Position numbers and translations under genes: made by a program. A stretch of 64,000 nt of DNA from Hydrogenobacter sp. T-8 (GTDB lineage Bacteria > Aquificota > Aquificia > Aquificales > Aquificaceae), in the NCBI RefSeq assembly GCF_011006175.1, contig NZ_CP048795.1, positions 806,001 through 870,000 of the forward strand. The letters run 5' to 3'. Positions 56,742 through 64,000 of this stretch are shown here, in pieces. The number at the start of each line of letters is the position of its first letter. Position 1 is the stretch's first letter. The notes beneath the pieces are model-generated. The model had not been told where the DNA came from. It was given only the letters and a program-made list of their open reading frames with translations, and did no database searches.

Positions 56742-57086
56742 CTAAGTTTCCAATTCAAGGCTCTTAAGCAAAAGGTCTCTTCCTCCTCTAATTTCTGTGT
56801 TTAGTCCACCGCACTTGGGACAGAGAGCGTTTAGCTCTTTCTTTTCAAACTCCTCCATACAGTCAAAGCAGAAAACCTTGAGCTTTTCTATCTGTATGTG
56901 AAGCTCCGCATTCTGGGCATGTGTTCCCTCTTTAAAGGTTTCAAAGGCAAGCTCAAGAAGGTGAGGCTCAACGCCAGAGAGGACACCCACAAGAAGCTCA
57001 ACCTTAAGAACCCTCTTAGCACCATGAAGAGCTACCTGCTCTTCTATAAGCTCAAAGAGGCTTTGCACTATGGAAAACTCATGCAT
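56742..57086 (-). CDS. hypA: HypA, nickel metallochaperone
   Basis: The 114-residue product from ATG 57086 starts MHEFSIVQSLFELIEEQV, with His2 as nickel ligand. The zinc site is formed by CFDCMEEFEKKELNALCPKC (two C-x-x-C pairs). It inserts nickel with HypB. The ATG shares one base with the hypE stop. Confidence 0.93.
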   Translation of the reverse strand: MHEFSIVQSLFELIEEQVALHGAKRVLKVELLVGVLSGVEPHLLELAFETFKEGTHAQNAELHIQIEKLKVFCFDCMEEFEKKELNALCPKCGGLNTEIRGGRDLLLKSLELET

Positions 57087-58087
57087 CAGCAAATCCTTGG
57101 AAGTAGCTCGCCAGCAGGTGGCTCTAAAAACCTTTTTGTTCCGTAAGGGGTTCTAAGGACAACCGCTGGTCTGCCCTCTGGCTTGACCGCATAGCCTATA
57201 AGGCTGGCTTCTTTTGCCTTCGGATGTGCCCTTAAGACCTCTAAAGCCTTCTCCGCATCTTCTCTCTTTACCGCCAATACAACTCTTCCCTCACAGGCAA
57301 GATGGTAAGGTTCTAAGCCCAAAAACTCACATAAACCAAGCACTTCCTGTCTTATAGGAATGTTCTCCTCTTCCATGAGAAAGGAAACCATAGAAGATTG
57401 AGCCCATTCATGAAGAACTGCAGATAGCCCTCCTCTTGTTGGGTCTCTCATGGCGTGAACCTCTACACCGCTTTTTAGAAGATGCTCTACCAAGTCCCAG
57501 AGAGGTTGGCAGTCGCTTCCAAAGTCTTCGCCAAATTCAAAGCCTTCCCTTTGGGCAAGCACGCAGGCACCATGGTCTCCTATAGGTCCAGAGACTATTA
57601 TGGCATCGCCTTCCTTTACATTTCTACAGGATAGACCTTCGTATATGACCCCACCAATTCCAGAAGTGCTTATAAAGACACCATCTGCCTGACCCGAGGG
57701 AACAACCTTTGTATCACCTGCCACAAAGAGCACCCCAACCTCTTCTGCGGTCTGTGCCATACTTTTTACTATCCTCTCCAGCTCTTCGTAAGAAAAACCC
57801 TCTTCTATTATGAAGGAGACGGACATATAAAGGGGCTTTGCTCCCATTACCGCAAGGTCGTTCACAGTGCCTGCAACTGCCAACTTTCCTATGTCTCCAC
57901 CTCTGAAAAAGAGAGGTTTCACGGTAAAGGCGTCTGTGGTGAAGGCTACCTTTGAAGAGAGCTTGATAATAGAAGAGTCCTCAAGGGCGGAGAGGATAGG
58001 ATTTCCAAGGTATTTCAAGAAAAGCTCCCTTATTAACTTCCAAGTTTCCTGACCACCACCGCCTTCAGAAAGTCTTATCCTCTTCAT
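57086..58087 (-). CDS. hypE: HypE, cyanide-forming maturation protein
   Basis: The 333-residue product has the PurM-like fold (STSGIGGVIYEGLSCRNVKE; MRDPTRGGLSAVLHEWA) and ends PRIC, the flexible C-terminal cysteine tail that receives the carbamoyl group from HypF and is dehydrated to thiocyanate. It lies downstream of hupL in the hypB operon. Confidence 0.95.
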   Translation of the reverse strand: MKRIRLSEGGGGQETWKLIRELFLKYLGNPILSALEDSSIIKLSSKVAFTTDAFTVKPLFFRGGDIGKLAVAGTVNDLAVMGAKPLYMSVSFIIEEGFSYEELERIVKSMAQTAEEVGVLFVAGDTKVVPSGQADGVFISTSGIGGVIYEGLSCRNVKEGDAIIVSGPIGDHGACVLAQREGFEFGEDFGSDCQPLWDLVEHLLKSGVEVHAMRDPTRGGLSAVLHEWAQSSMVSFLMEEENIPIRQEVLGLCEFLGLEPYHLACEGRVVLAVKREDAEKALEVLRAHPKAKEASLIGYAVKPEGRPAVVLRTPYGTKRFLEPPAGELLPRIC

Positions 58088-58096
58088 GGTTCTACC

Positions 58097-59404
58097 TCAG
58101 TGGGTTGTGCATACAGAACACAGGTCAAAACTCCTCAGCACCATCTGGGCATGAAGTTTGCTTTTTAAACCAACCATCGCCTTTTCCGCTACACCAAGAA
58201 AGTTTTCACACCTTGGACCAAGGTTCCATTGGGAAGGTGTGATTATAGCGTAATCTTGTATATTTCCATTCCTTACGCTAATCCTGTGTATGAGTGTGCC
58301 TCTTGCCGCCTCCACTATGCCGTATCCTATACCCGTAGCCTTTGATGGGAACCTTCCAAGGCTTGTAGATTTCTCGTGTAGCACTTCCTTTAACCTCTCT
58401 ATCCAAAGCTCTATGGCTTCAGCTATACTCCATACTTCAAGAACCCTTGCCAGCACACGCACCGCAAAGGAATCTCTGAACTCCCTATGCATACTCTTTA
58501 CCATAAGGTTTCCCGACATAAGCTGTCTTGCGAGGGGTCCTGTCTCAAAGGGCATGCCTCTGTATCTTACAGGCTTAGCTCCCGAATAAGAGGGTGCATT
58601 AAGCTCTTCAATCTGGTCAACCTTCAACCTTCCATGCACTACCTTTTTCATAAAGTAGCCACAGGGGGCATAAAGACCGCCACCGCTTATAAGCCTGTTG
58701 TAAGAGCTTCCCAAGGTGAGCAAACCTTCCCTATGGCAAAGCTCAAGGAAAAGCCCAGCATCACCATTGAGTTTCCGCCAGCTACCTTCCTTTAAACACT
58801 TGACAAACTCAGCCTCTTCCATGCCTACCACATAGCTTAGGAAAAAGTGCTTCAGCTCAAGAAGTATCTGCCTAAGGGATGTTAGCTCTTTGACAGAGGG
58901 TTCTGAGGTTATGCCACCGGGAATGGCGTAGGATGAATGGGGCCACTGACCAGAAAAAAGGGCTATCCCCATTGTTATCCTTGAAGCTATCCGTATTGCA
59001 CTGTGCCATCTTTCACCTTTAAAGGGCTCGTAAAGACCTCTGAGCCTTTCTTCCAAAAGAATAAAGTCAGGCATCATAAACAGGTAAAACCATTTCACGT
59101 GGTTCTGTAGAACTTCAAGGCTTTGTGTTATGTTTCTTACGAGCCTTGCCTTCTCCGTTGGCTTTATACCCAGGGCATCCTCTATTGCTTTAACTGACGC
59201 TATAAGATGTGCATGACCGCATATGCCACAGACCCTCGGTGTTATCACGAGGGCGTCCATGTAGTGCCTTCCCACAAGAACCCTTTCTATACCCCTCACG
59301 GAGGCAATGCATACCTTCGCATCTTCTATAATACCATCCTTCCAAAAAAGCTCAAGCCTTGCTTCTCCTTCAACCCTTGGAAGTTCTAAGTTTTCAACCT
59401 TCAC
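58097..59404 (-). CDS. hupL: Second [NiFe] hydrogenase large subunit, no C-terminal extension
   Basis: The 435-residue product has RVCGICGHAHLIASV (N-terminal nickel ligands) and ends exactly at LCSVCTTH (C-terminal ligands, then stop). Ordinary large subunits carry an extension that is cleaved after this histidine; here it is missing, as in H2-sensing HupV/HoxC proteins. Length and partner place it in group 2. Its role may be sensing or cytoplasmic H2 use for carbon fixation. It overlaps hupS by 11 bases. Confidence 0.9.
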   Translation of the reverse strand: MKVENLELPRVEGEARLELFWKDGIIEDAKVCIASVRGIERVLVGRHYMDALVITPRVCGICGHAHLIASVKAIEDALGIKPTEKARLVRNITQSLEVLQNHVKWFYLFMMPDFILLEERLRGLYEPFKGERWHSAIRIASRITMGIALFSGQWPHSSYAIPGGITSEPSVKELTSLRQILLELKHFFLSYVVGMEEAEFVKCLKEGSWRKLNGDAGLFLELCHREGLLTLGSSYNRLISGGGLYAPCGYFMKKVVHGRLKVDQIEELNAPSYSGAKPVRYRGMPFETGPLARQLMSGNLMVKSMHREFRDSFAVRVLARVLEVWSIAEAIELWIERLKEVLHEKSTSLGRFPSKATGIGYGIVEAARGTLIHRISVRNGNIQDYAIITPSQWNLGPRCENFLGVAEKAMVGLKSKLHAQMVLRSFDLCSVCTTH

Positions 59405-60251
59405 CCTTTAACCTCTCTGGTGCAAACATCTTGGCTATGCCCGAGAGCATTATGTATCCTCTCTTTGAAACACCTATGGGAAGCTCCGCAGGAATGCCTG
59501 CATACTGCTTTGTCTCCCAAAGACCCAATCTTGGAAAGTCATACTCTGTGCATCCAAAGCAGGGTGTCCCCGCCCTTGTCTTTGAGCTAACCCCGTTCCA
59601 AAGTATGGTATTACAGGAGCTGTAGCTAAGTGGTCCTCTACAGCCAAAGTGATAAAAAAGACATCCTCTCTTTGAGCCTAACTCCTCCGCCTCCACCTTC
59701 CATTCAAAGTATTCGTTCCTCGTGCATCCCCAGTGGGTAAGGGAAGAGTAGAATTCCTTAGGTCTGCCCCACTGGTCAAGCTCTGGCTTTATACCCTCCG
59801 CAAGCATAAGCATGGTTCCCACTATCCATTCTGGATGTGCTGGACAGCCAGAGAGGTTTATCACCGGCATACCACTTCTTGACTTAAAACCCTCATCCAG
59901 CAGTCCCTTTCTTTCCTTGAACCTATAAGAAAGACCACATACAGTCTCATCCGCAAGGGCTGGAATGTTTCCATAAACCGCACAGTTTCCAACCGCTATT
60001 ACATATTTGGCAATTTTACACAGCTCTCTTGTTTCTACTTCATCGGTTCTCACCGCACCCTCCACTATGAGTATGTCAATCCCCTCACCGCTCTTTATAA
60101 GCTCTTCAACCGCCTCTTCTTGAGCTTTGAGAGAAAGGCTGGGATGATAAAGAAATTCAAGCCTCTTAGAGAGAATGTGAAGGCTTTCATAGTTCAGAAA
60201 AGAGTGTGTATTCCCACAACAGGTAAGCCTCTGAAGCCAGAAAACTCTCAT
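59394..60251 (-). CDS. hupS: Second [NiFe] hydrogenase small subunit, group 2-like, cytoplasmic
   Basis: The 285-residue product has no signal peptide and starts MRVFWLQRLTCCGNTHSFLN. As in cyanobacterial HupS (CSGNT), the position of the second proximal-cluster cysteine is Asn14. Further motifs are VGNCAVYGNIPAL, SGCPAHPEW, THWGCTRNEYF, CLFYHFGCRGP and AGTPCFGCTEYDFP. It carries electrons from HupL to an unknown acceptor. It overlaps hypB (ATGA). Confidence 0.9.
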   Translation of the reverse strand: MRVFWLQRLTCCGNTHSFLNYESLHILSKRLEFLYHPSLSLKAQEEAVEELIKSGEGIDILIVEGAVRTDEVETRELCKIAKYVIAVGNCAVYGNIPALADETVCGLSYRFKERKGLLDEGFKSRSGMPVINLSGCPAHPEWIVGTMLMLAEGIKPELDQWGRPKEFYSSLTHWGCTRNEYFEWKVEAEELGSKRGCLFYHFGCRGPLSYSSCNTILWNGVSSKTRAGTPCFGCTEYDFPRLGLWETKQYAGIPAELPIGVSKRGYIMLSGIAKMFAPERLKGEG

Positions 60252-60964
60252 ACCAAACTTTTTCTAAAGGCTTTTACCTTAAATCGGAGATATTCAAGCC
60301 ACTCCTCCATACCCTCTCCAGTCTTTGCGGATAGCCTTATAACATCTATAGAAGGATTAACCTTTCTTGCAGACCTGATTGCCTTCTCTACGCTAAAGTC
60401 CACATATGGCAGGAGGTCTGTTTTTGTTATCACCATTAGCTGTGCACTTTTGAACATAACAGGATACTTCTCTGGCTTGTCATCACCTTCTACTACAGAG
60501 AGAAGAACCACGTTCATGTGAGCTCCCACGTCATAGCTGGCGGGACACACAAGGTTTCCCACATTTTCTATAAAAACAAGGTCAAGACCTTCAAGTGGTA
60601 GCTCATGTATACCCTCGTGCACCATAAAGGCATCAAGATGGCATGCAGAACCTGTGCTTATCTGCACCGCAGGTGCGCCCTTTGCCCTTATCCTCTGAGC
60701 GTCTCTGTCCGTTTCCAAATCGCCTTCTATAACTCCTACTCTTAGGTCTGAAAGGGACTCAATGGTCTTTTCAAGCAGTGAAGTTTTTCCCGCACCCGGT
60801 GAAGACATAAGGTTTATGGCAAATACACCATGCTCCTCAAAATGCTCTCTGTTCTCCTCCGCCTGAAGGTCGTTCCTTTCAAGCACCTTTTTGAAAAGGT
60901 TTACCTCTTCTCTATGGCTGTGTTCATGCTTATGGTTTATGGAACATCCACACTCTTGACACAT
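60248..60964 (-). CDS. hypB: HypB, GTPase for nickel insertion
   Basis: The 238-residue product begins MCQECGCSINHKHEHSHREE, combining the high-affinity CxxCGC nickel site with a short histidine stretch. The GTPase has Walker A SSPGAGKTSLLE, VGVIEGDLETDRDA, the metal site GSACHLD, and FIENVGNLVCPA. It supplies nickel with HypA. It is the first gene of hypB-hupS-hupL-hypE-hypA. Confidence 0.95.
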   Translation of the reverse strand: MCQECGCSINHKHEHSHREEVNLFKKVLERNDLQAEENREHFEEHGVFAINLMSSPGAGKTSLLEKTIESLSDLRVGVIEGDLETDRDAQRIRAKGAPAVQISTGSACHLDAFMVHEGIHELPLEGLDLVFIENVGNLVCPASYDVGAHMNVVLLSVVEGDDKPEKYPVMFKSAQLMVITKTDLLPYVDFSVEKAIRSARKVNPSIDVIRLSAKTGEGMEEWLEYLRFKVKAFRKSLV

Positions 60965-60974
60965 GATTTCCTCC

Positions 60975-61019
60975 TGAATGGTTATTCATTAAATATAGAC
61001 CTCTAACTGGCTTCGTCAA
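60975..61019 (-). promoter_or_regulatory. hypB operon promoter with TGAAT-N4-ATTCA operator
   Basis: On the minus strand TTGACG (61019-61014), a 16-base spacer and TATATT (60997-60992) precede the perfect inverted repeat TGAATAACCATTCA (60988-60975) over the predicted start 60985. AGGAGG for hypB follows directly, the same layout as at hypC. Confidence 0.78.
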
Positions 61020-61045
61020 CAAGGTTAGGAAGTGCTTTGGTGTTT

Positions 61046-62758
61046 TTAGGTCTTATCCCTCTGCACCAAATCCTTTACAGTCTCCACAGCCTTGTCTATT
61101 TCCACATCCCACCTTTCTCCTGTGTGTCTATTTTGGAGTTCCACCTTGCCTTCCTTTATCTTTCTGCCTACCACTATCCTGTATGGAAATCCGCACAAGT
61201 CCGCATCCGCAAACTTAAAGCCTGGGCTTTGGTCTCTATCGTCGTATATGGTTTCTATACCATGTTCCTGTGCGAGCATATATAGGTTTTCCGCCACCGC
61301 CTTTTGCTCTTGGTCTTCCATGTTTACGCATATTATGTCAAGCTCAAAGGGTGCAACCGAAGTGGGCCACTTTATTCCCTTTTCATCGTGATACTGCTCC
61401 ACGATTGCAGAAATGCACCTTGAAATGCCTACACCGTAGCAACCCATTATGATGGGTTTTTCTTGTCCTGTGGGGTCTGTGTAGTAGGCTCTCATGGGCT
61501 CAGAATACCTTGTCCCAAGAAGGAATATATGTCCCAGCTCAAGACCTTTGCTTACCTTAAGGGAAGAGCCACACTTAGGGCATGGGTCGCCCTCTTCTAC
61601 CTGACACACATCCACAAACTCTGCATATTCAAAGTCCCTCCCTGGGTTGGCGTTTATGTAATGATAATCTGGCTTATTAAAGGCTATTACCGCGTTCTTT
61701 AGTCCGTAGGTAGAGTTGTCCCAGTAGACCTTTATCTGAGGTGGAAGGTTAAAGGGTCCTATAAAGCCCTTGCTGGTTTTCAAAATATCTTGGACCTCCT
61801 TGTCTTCCGCCAGCCTAAAATTCTCCGTTCCCAAAACAGCCTCCACCTTATTCTCGTCTATGCTCCTGTCTCCCCTTATGAGGAACATGACGGGTTTTTC
61901 TCCATTTACCATATAAAGCACCGCCTTTACTATCTTCCTTGCAGGCACTCCAAGAAAAGAGGAGAGTTTTTCAATGGTGTCTGTGTTTGGCGTATGAACT
62001 TCCTTTAAAGGTAAAGGCTCTTCTTCCTCCTCTTGAGGCTTGGAAAGTCTTACTATTTCTGCGTTTGCTCCATAGCCACAGCTTTCACAGTAGGCAACTC
62101 TTGCCTCTCCGTAGGGAGTTAGAGCAACAAACTCATGAGAGCTTATTCCACCTATAGCCCCCACGCTCGCTTCCACAAGCAGTGTCTTTAGCCTGAGTTT
62201 TTTAAATATCCTATCGTAGGCAAACTTCATGCTTTCATAAGACATCATGGCGGAAAACTCATCTGGGTCAAAGGAGTAGGCATCCTTCATGATAAACTCC
62301 CTTCCCCTTATAAGACCAAAGCGAGGTCTTTTTTCGTCTCTGAACTTGACCTGTATCTGGTAAAGAACCAAAGGAAGTTGTCTGTATGAGTTTACAAAGG
62401 ACCTAACAAGGTCTGTTATTTCCTCCTCATGGGTTGGTCCAAGACAGTATTCCCTGCCATTTCTGTCCCTTAGGGTAAAAAGCTCTCTACCATACAAGTC
62501 CCACCTTCCTGTTTCCTTCCAAAGCTCAGCAGGGTTCAATACGGTAAGCAAAACCTCCTGAGCTCCGCTCCTGTCCATTTCCTTGCGAACTATGTTTTCT
62601 ATCTTTCTTAGAACTCTCACACCGGGTGGAGTAAGCTCATATATGCCTGCAGAGACCTGCTTGATAAAGCCAGCCTTCAGGAGTAGTTTATGCGATGGTG
62701 CTTCTGCGTCCGCCGGGTCTTCCTTTGAAGTATACCAAAAATACTTGCTCCAACGCAT
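61046..62758 (-). CDS. proS: Prolyl-tRNA synthetase (bacterial type)
   Basis: The 570-residue product has class II motifs (GVRVLRKIENIVRKEMDRSGAQ in part; motif 2 FRDEKRPRFGLIRGREFIMKD in part; motif 3 GCYGVGISRCISAIVEQ), the INS editing domain between motifs 2 and 3 (about 225-385) and the C-terminal anticodon domain. A TATAAT at 62771-62766 places the transcript start one base before the ATG. Confidence 0.95.
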   Translation of the reverse strand: MRWSKYFWYTSKEDPADAEAPSHKLLLKAGFIKQVSAGIYELTPPGVRVLRKIENIVRKEMDRSGAQEVLLTVLNPAELWKETGRWDLYGRELFTLRDRNGREYCLGPTHEEEITDLVRSFVNSYRQLPLVLYQIQVKFRDEKRPRFGLIRGREFIMKDAYSFDPDEFSAMMSYESMKFAYDRIFKKLRLKTLLVEASVGAIGGISSHEFVALTPYGEARVAYCESCGYGANAEIVRLSKPQEEEEEPLPLKEVHTPNTDTIEKLSSFLGVPARKIVKAVLYMVNGEKPVMFLIRGDRSIDENKVEAVLGTENFRLAEDKEVQDILKTSKGFIGPFNLPPQIKVYWDNSTYGLKNAVIAFNKPDYHYINANPGRDFEYAEFVDVCQVEEGDPCPKCGSSLKVSKGLELGHIFLLGTRYSEPMRAYYTDPTGQEKPIIMGCYGVGISRCISAIVEQYHDEKGIKWPTSVAPFELDIICVNMEDQEQKAVAENLYMLAQEHGIETIYDDRDQSPGFKFADADLCGFPYRIVVGRKIKEGKVELQNRHTGERWDVEIDKAVETVKDLVQRDKT

Positions 62759-62771
62759 TTTGCTAATTATA

Positions 62772-63683
62772 TCACTTAAGCAGGTCCATAACCTTCTTGA
62801 TGCTTACCCTCATCCTCTCAAAGGATTCCGCCAGCTTGCCTATCTCGTCTTCAGACTTTACCTCTATGGGTTCATCCACATTGCCTTTGGCGATTTCCTC
62901 CGCCCTTCTTTGGAGCTCCTCCACGGGTTTGAAGACAAGCCTGTCCAGAGCTACCACAATAAATAGGGTTATTGCGAGGAATATGCTAAAGACAGCAAGA
63001 CCTCTGATAAGTCCATTGAGCTGAGCACGTAGCAGTATGGCTTCAAAGGGCACAGATACCATAACCGCACCCACCAGCTCACCCACCTTCCAGTTAGGGT
63101 CATACTGAGGGTTATACTTGGCAACAAGGCTCTTGGGCATGGCCTCCCTTGTGGAGTGGCACTGCATACATCCAGCCTCTGCTACCTTTCCAAAGGCATG
63201 AACAAAATATCTCTGTCCATTCATCTCTATGACGCCCACATACTCCTTTTGGTTTGTGGCTTTCATGAAGTTGATTATCTTTGCCTCTTCGGGTTTTGGG
63301 TTGTTTTTTGGATTTATAGGGTTGTAGGCTACTTGTCTTAGTTGAAAATCTGGCATCTTTTCGTTGACCATGTTGAAGATGGAAGCGGTGAAAAAGCTGG
63401 AAGACTGGGCTTCCAAGATAAAGTCCTCTTGAACACAACCCTTAGCCCTCGCAAGGAAATCAAAGATAAGGGGTCTAAGTGTCTTTCTCACATACTCTCT
63501 TGAGCTATCGCTGAAGGTTATGGCTGCGTTCACCTTCTCTTCTGTGGTATAGACTGCCTTGTCTACCTCCGTTTTGTAGGTGTAAATGCCTGTTGCAAAG
63601 CCTGCAATAGCACCAAAAAGCAAAATGGGAAGGCTTATCTTCCATCTGATGCTTTTGGGCAGAAATCTTCTCATGATAACCAC
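62772..63683 (-). CDS. Membrane haem-c sensor-like protein (DUF3365 + HAMP)
   Basis: The 303-residue product has two membrane segments (about 15-32 and 225-248) enclosing a periplasmic DUF3365/Tll0287-like domain with one c-type haem motif (GCMQCHST near 173). A HAMP domain follows (RLVFKPVEELQRRAEEIAKG in part), then a short helix ends the protein. No kinase, cyclase or methyl-accepting domain is attached, so the output partner must be another protein. It overlaps the upstream gene by 13 bases. Confidence 0.8.
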   Translation of the reverse strand: MVIMRRFLPKSIRWKISLPILLFGAIAGFATGIYTYKTEVDKAVYTTEEKVNAAITFSDSSREYVRKTLRPLIFDFLARAKGCVQEDFILEAQSSSFFTASIFNMVNEKMPDFQLRQVAYNPINPKNNPKPEEAKIINFMKATNQKEYVGVIEMNGQRYFVHAFGKVAEAGCMQCHSTREAMPKSLVAKYNPQYDPNWKVGELVGAVMVSVPFEAILLRAQLNGLIRGLAVFSIFLAITLFIVVALDRLVFKPVEELQRRAEEIAKGNVDEPIEVKSEDEIGKLAESFERMRVSIKKVMDLLK

Positions 63684-64000
63684 CTCCTTGTTTTTTCTAT
63701 GAACCTCCTTGAATGTTTTTCATCGGGTATCTCCTCCGCAAGCCTTTGTATGAAATCTGGAAGCTTATCCTTCGGAAGCCTGTCTGGTGCAAGTCCCATT
63801 TTCTCAAAAACCCTCTTCCAAACAGCCACACCTATGGGACCGATTTCCTCCACAAAGGCATTCCTTATAGAGGAGAGTGTAGTGCTTGCTACAAAGCTCG
63901 TTTCTCTAACAGATAAGCTAAAATGCACATTTATAGGTCTGAGGTCTGTGTTCATTTCCAGGGTATAGAGGTTAATAAAGGGCACAGCTCCCTGAGGAAG
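63671..64000 (-). CDS. Unknown protein, partial at right edge
   Basis: The frame is open to base 64000, so the N terminus may lie outside the window; a GTG at 63985 is the first visible start. The visible part has a beta stretch (RPINVHFSLSV) and a helical C-terminal half (WKRVFEKMGLAPDRLPKDKL). No family is recognised. It is coupled to the haem-c HAMP protein by a 13-base overlap and could act in the same signalling path. Confidence 0.55.
   Translation of the reverse strand, partial: LPQGAVPFINLYTLEMNTDLRPINVHFSLSVRETSFVASTTLSSIRNAFVEEIGPIGVAVWKRVFEKMGLAPDRLPKDKLPDFIQRLAEEIPDEKHSRRFIEKTRRWLS

Noticed and set aside
58097-60251. Second hydrogenase as a proven H2 sensor (HupUV/HoxBC)
   Set aside because: The missing C-terminal extension fits, but no HupT/HoxJ kinase or HoxA regulator is adjacent and group 2d enzymes are alternatives, so I left the role open.
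1-64000. CRISPR arrays, rRNA genes, insertion sequences with terminal repeats, riboswitches
   Set aside because: I looked for regularly spaced repeats, rRNA-like stretches, transposase genes and long structured leaders and saw none that I could support.

Overview
The window looks like chromosome of a thermophilic hydrogen-oxidising bacterium of the Aquificaceae (Hydrogenobacter/Thermocrinis/Aquifex type). The evidence is a citryl-CoA-synthetase-type large subunit (reverse TCA cycle), two different [NiFe] hydrogenases, an almost complete set of maturation genes (hypA, B, C, D, E, F, X), a nickel ECF importer with NikR, a 399-residue DnaA, and short tightly packed genes. This assignment is inference from gene content; no rRNA is present.

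Bases 1-12777 are the right-hand end of an integrative conjugative element. A minus-strand F-type type IV secretion operon (traE-traK-traB-traV in two pieces-SH3 protein-traC-trbI-traF) runs off the left edge. A divergent plus-strand replication/partition operon (small protein, large ParB-like protein, two small proteins, DnaB helicase) is followed by a tyrosine integrase. The element ends in the 3' portion of a tRNA-Ala gene (attR). One near-perfect palindromic operator occurs both between the divergent operons and in front of the integrase.

Bases 12785-38712 are mostly ordinary chromosome: ccsA, penicillin-binding protein 1A, a DnaQ-like exonuclease, dnaJ, a type II restriction-modification pair, a zinc ABC system without permease, a sigma-54 activator, a fumarate reductase/succinate dehydrogenase iron-sulfur subunit, dnaA, recN, an OGG2-type glycosylase, hemerythrin, a tRNA-Arg/macrodomain/pabB operon, an Rpn-like nuclease with a broken duplicate of its tail, hisZ, metK, khpA, rpsP, a copper ATPase and a peroxiredoxin.

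Bases 38713-60997 form a hydrogen-metabolism region. A nickel-uptake operon (two periplasmic proteins, an outer-membrane barrel, NikMQO) is followed by nikR. Next come arsC, a decayed nucleotidyltransferase gene and a TetR regulator. Then hypC-hypD-hypX diverge from hyaABCDEF, an O2-tolerant group 1 membrane hydrogenase. HypF converges on hyaF. A small nucleotidyltransferase island separates hypF from the operon hypB-hupS-hupL-hypE-hypA, which carries a second, cytoplasmic group-2-like hydrogenase whose large subunit lacks the usual C-terminal extension. Four promoters in this region (nik, hypC, hya, hypB) share the inverted repeat TGAAT-N4-ATTCA at or next to the core promoter, which suggests one hydrogen/nickel regulon. 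The window closes with proS and a c-type-haem sensor-like protein.

A window-wide pattern is that many first genes of operons have a -10 hexamer placed so that transcription would begin 0-3 bases before the start codon. Leaderless mRNAs may therefore be common in this organism.
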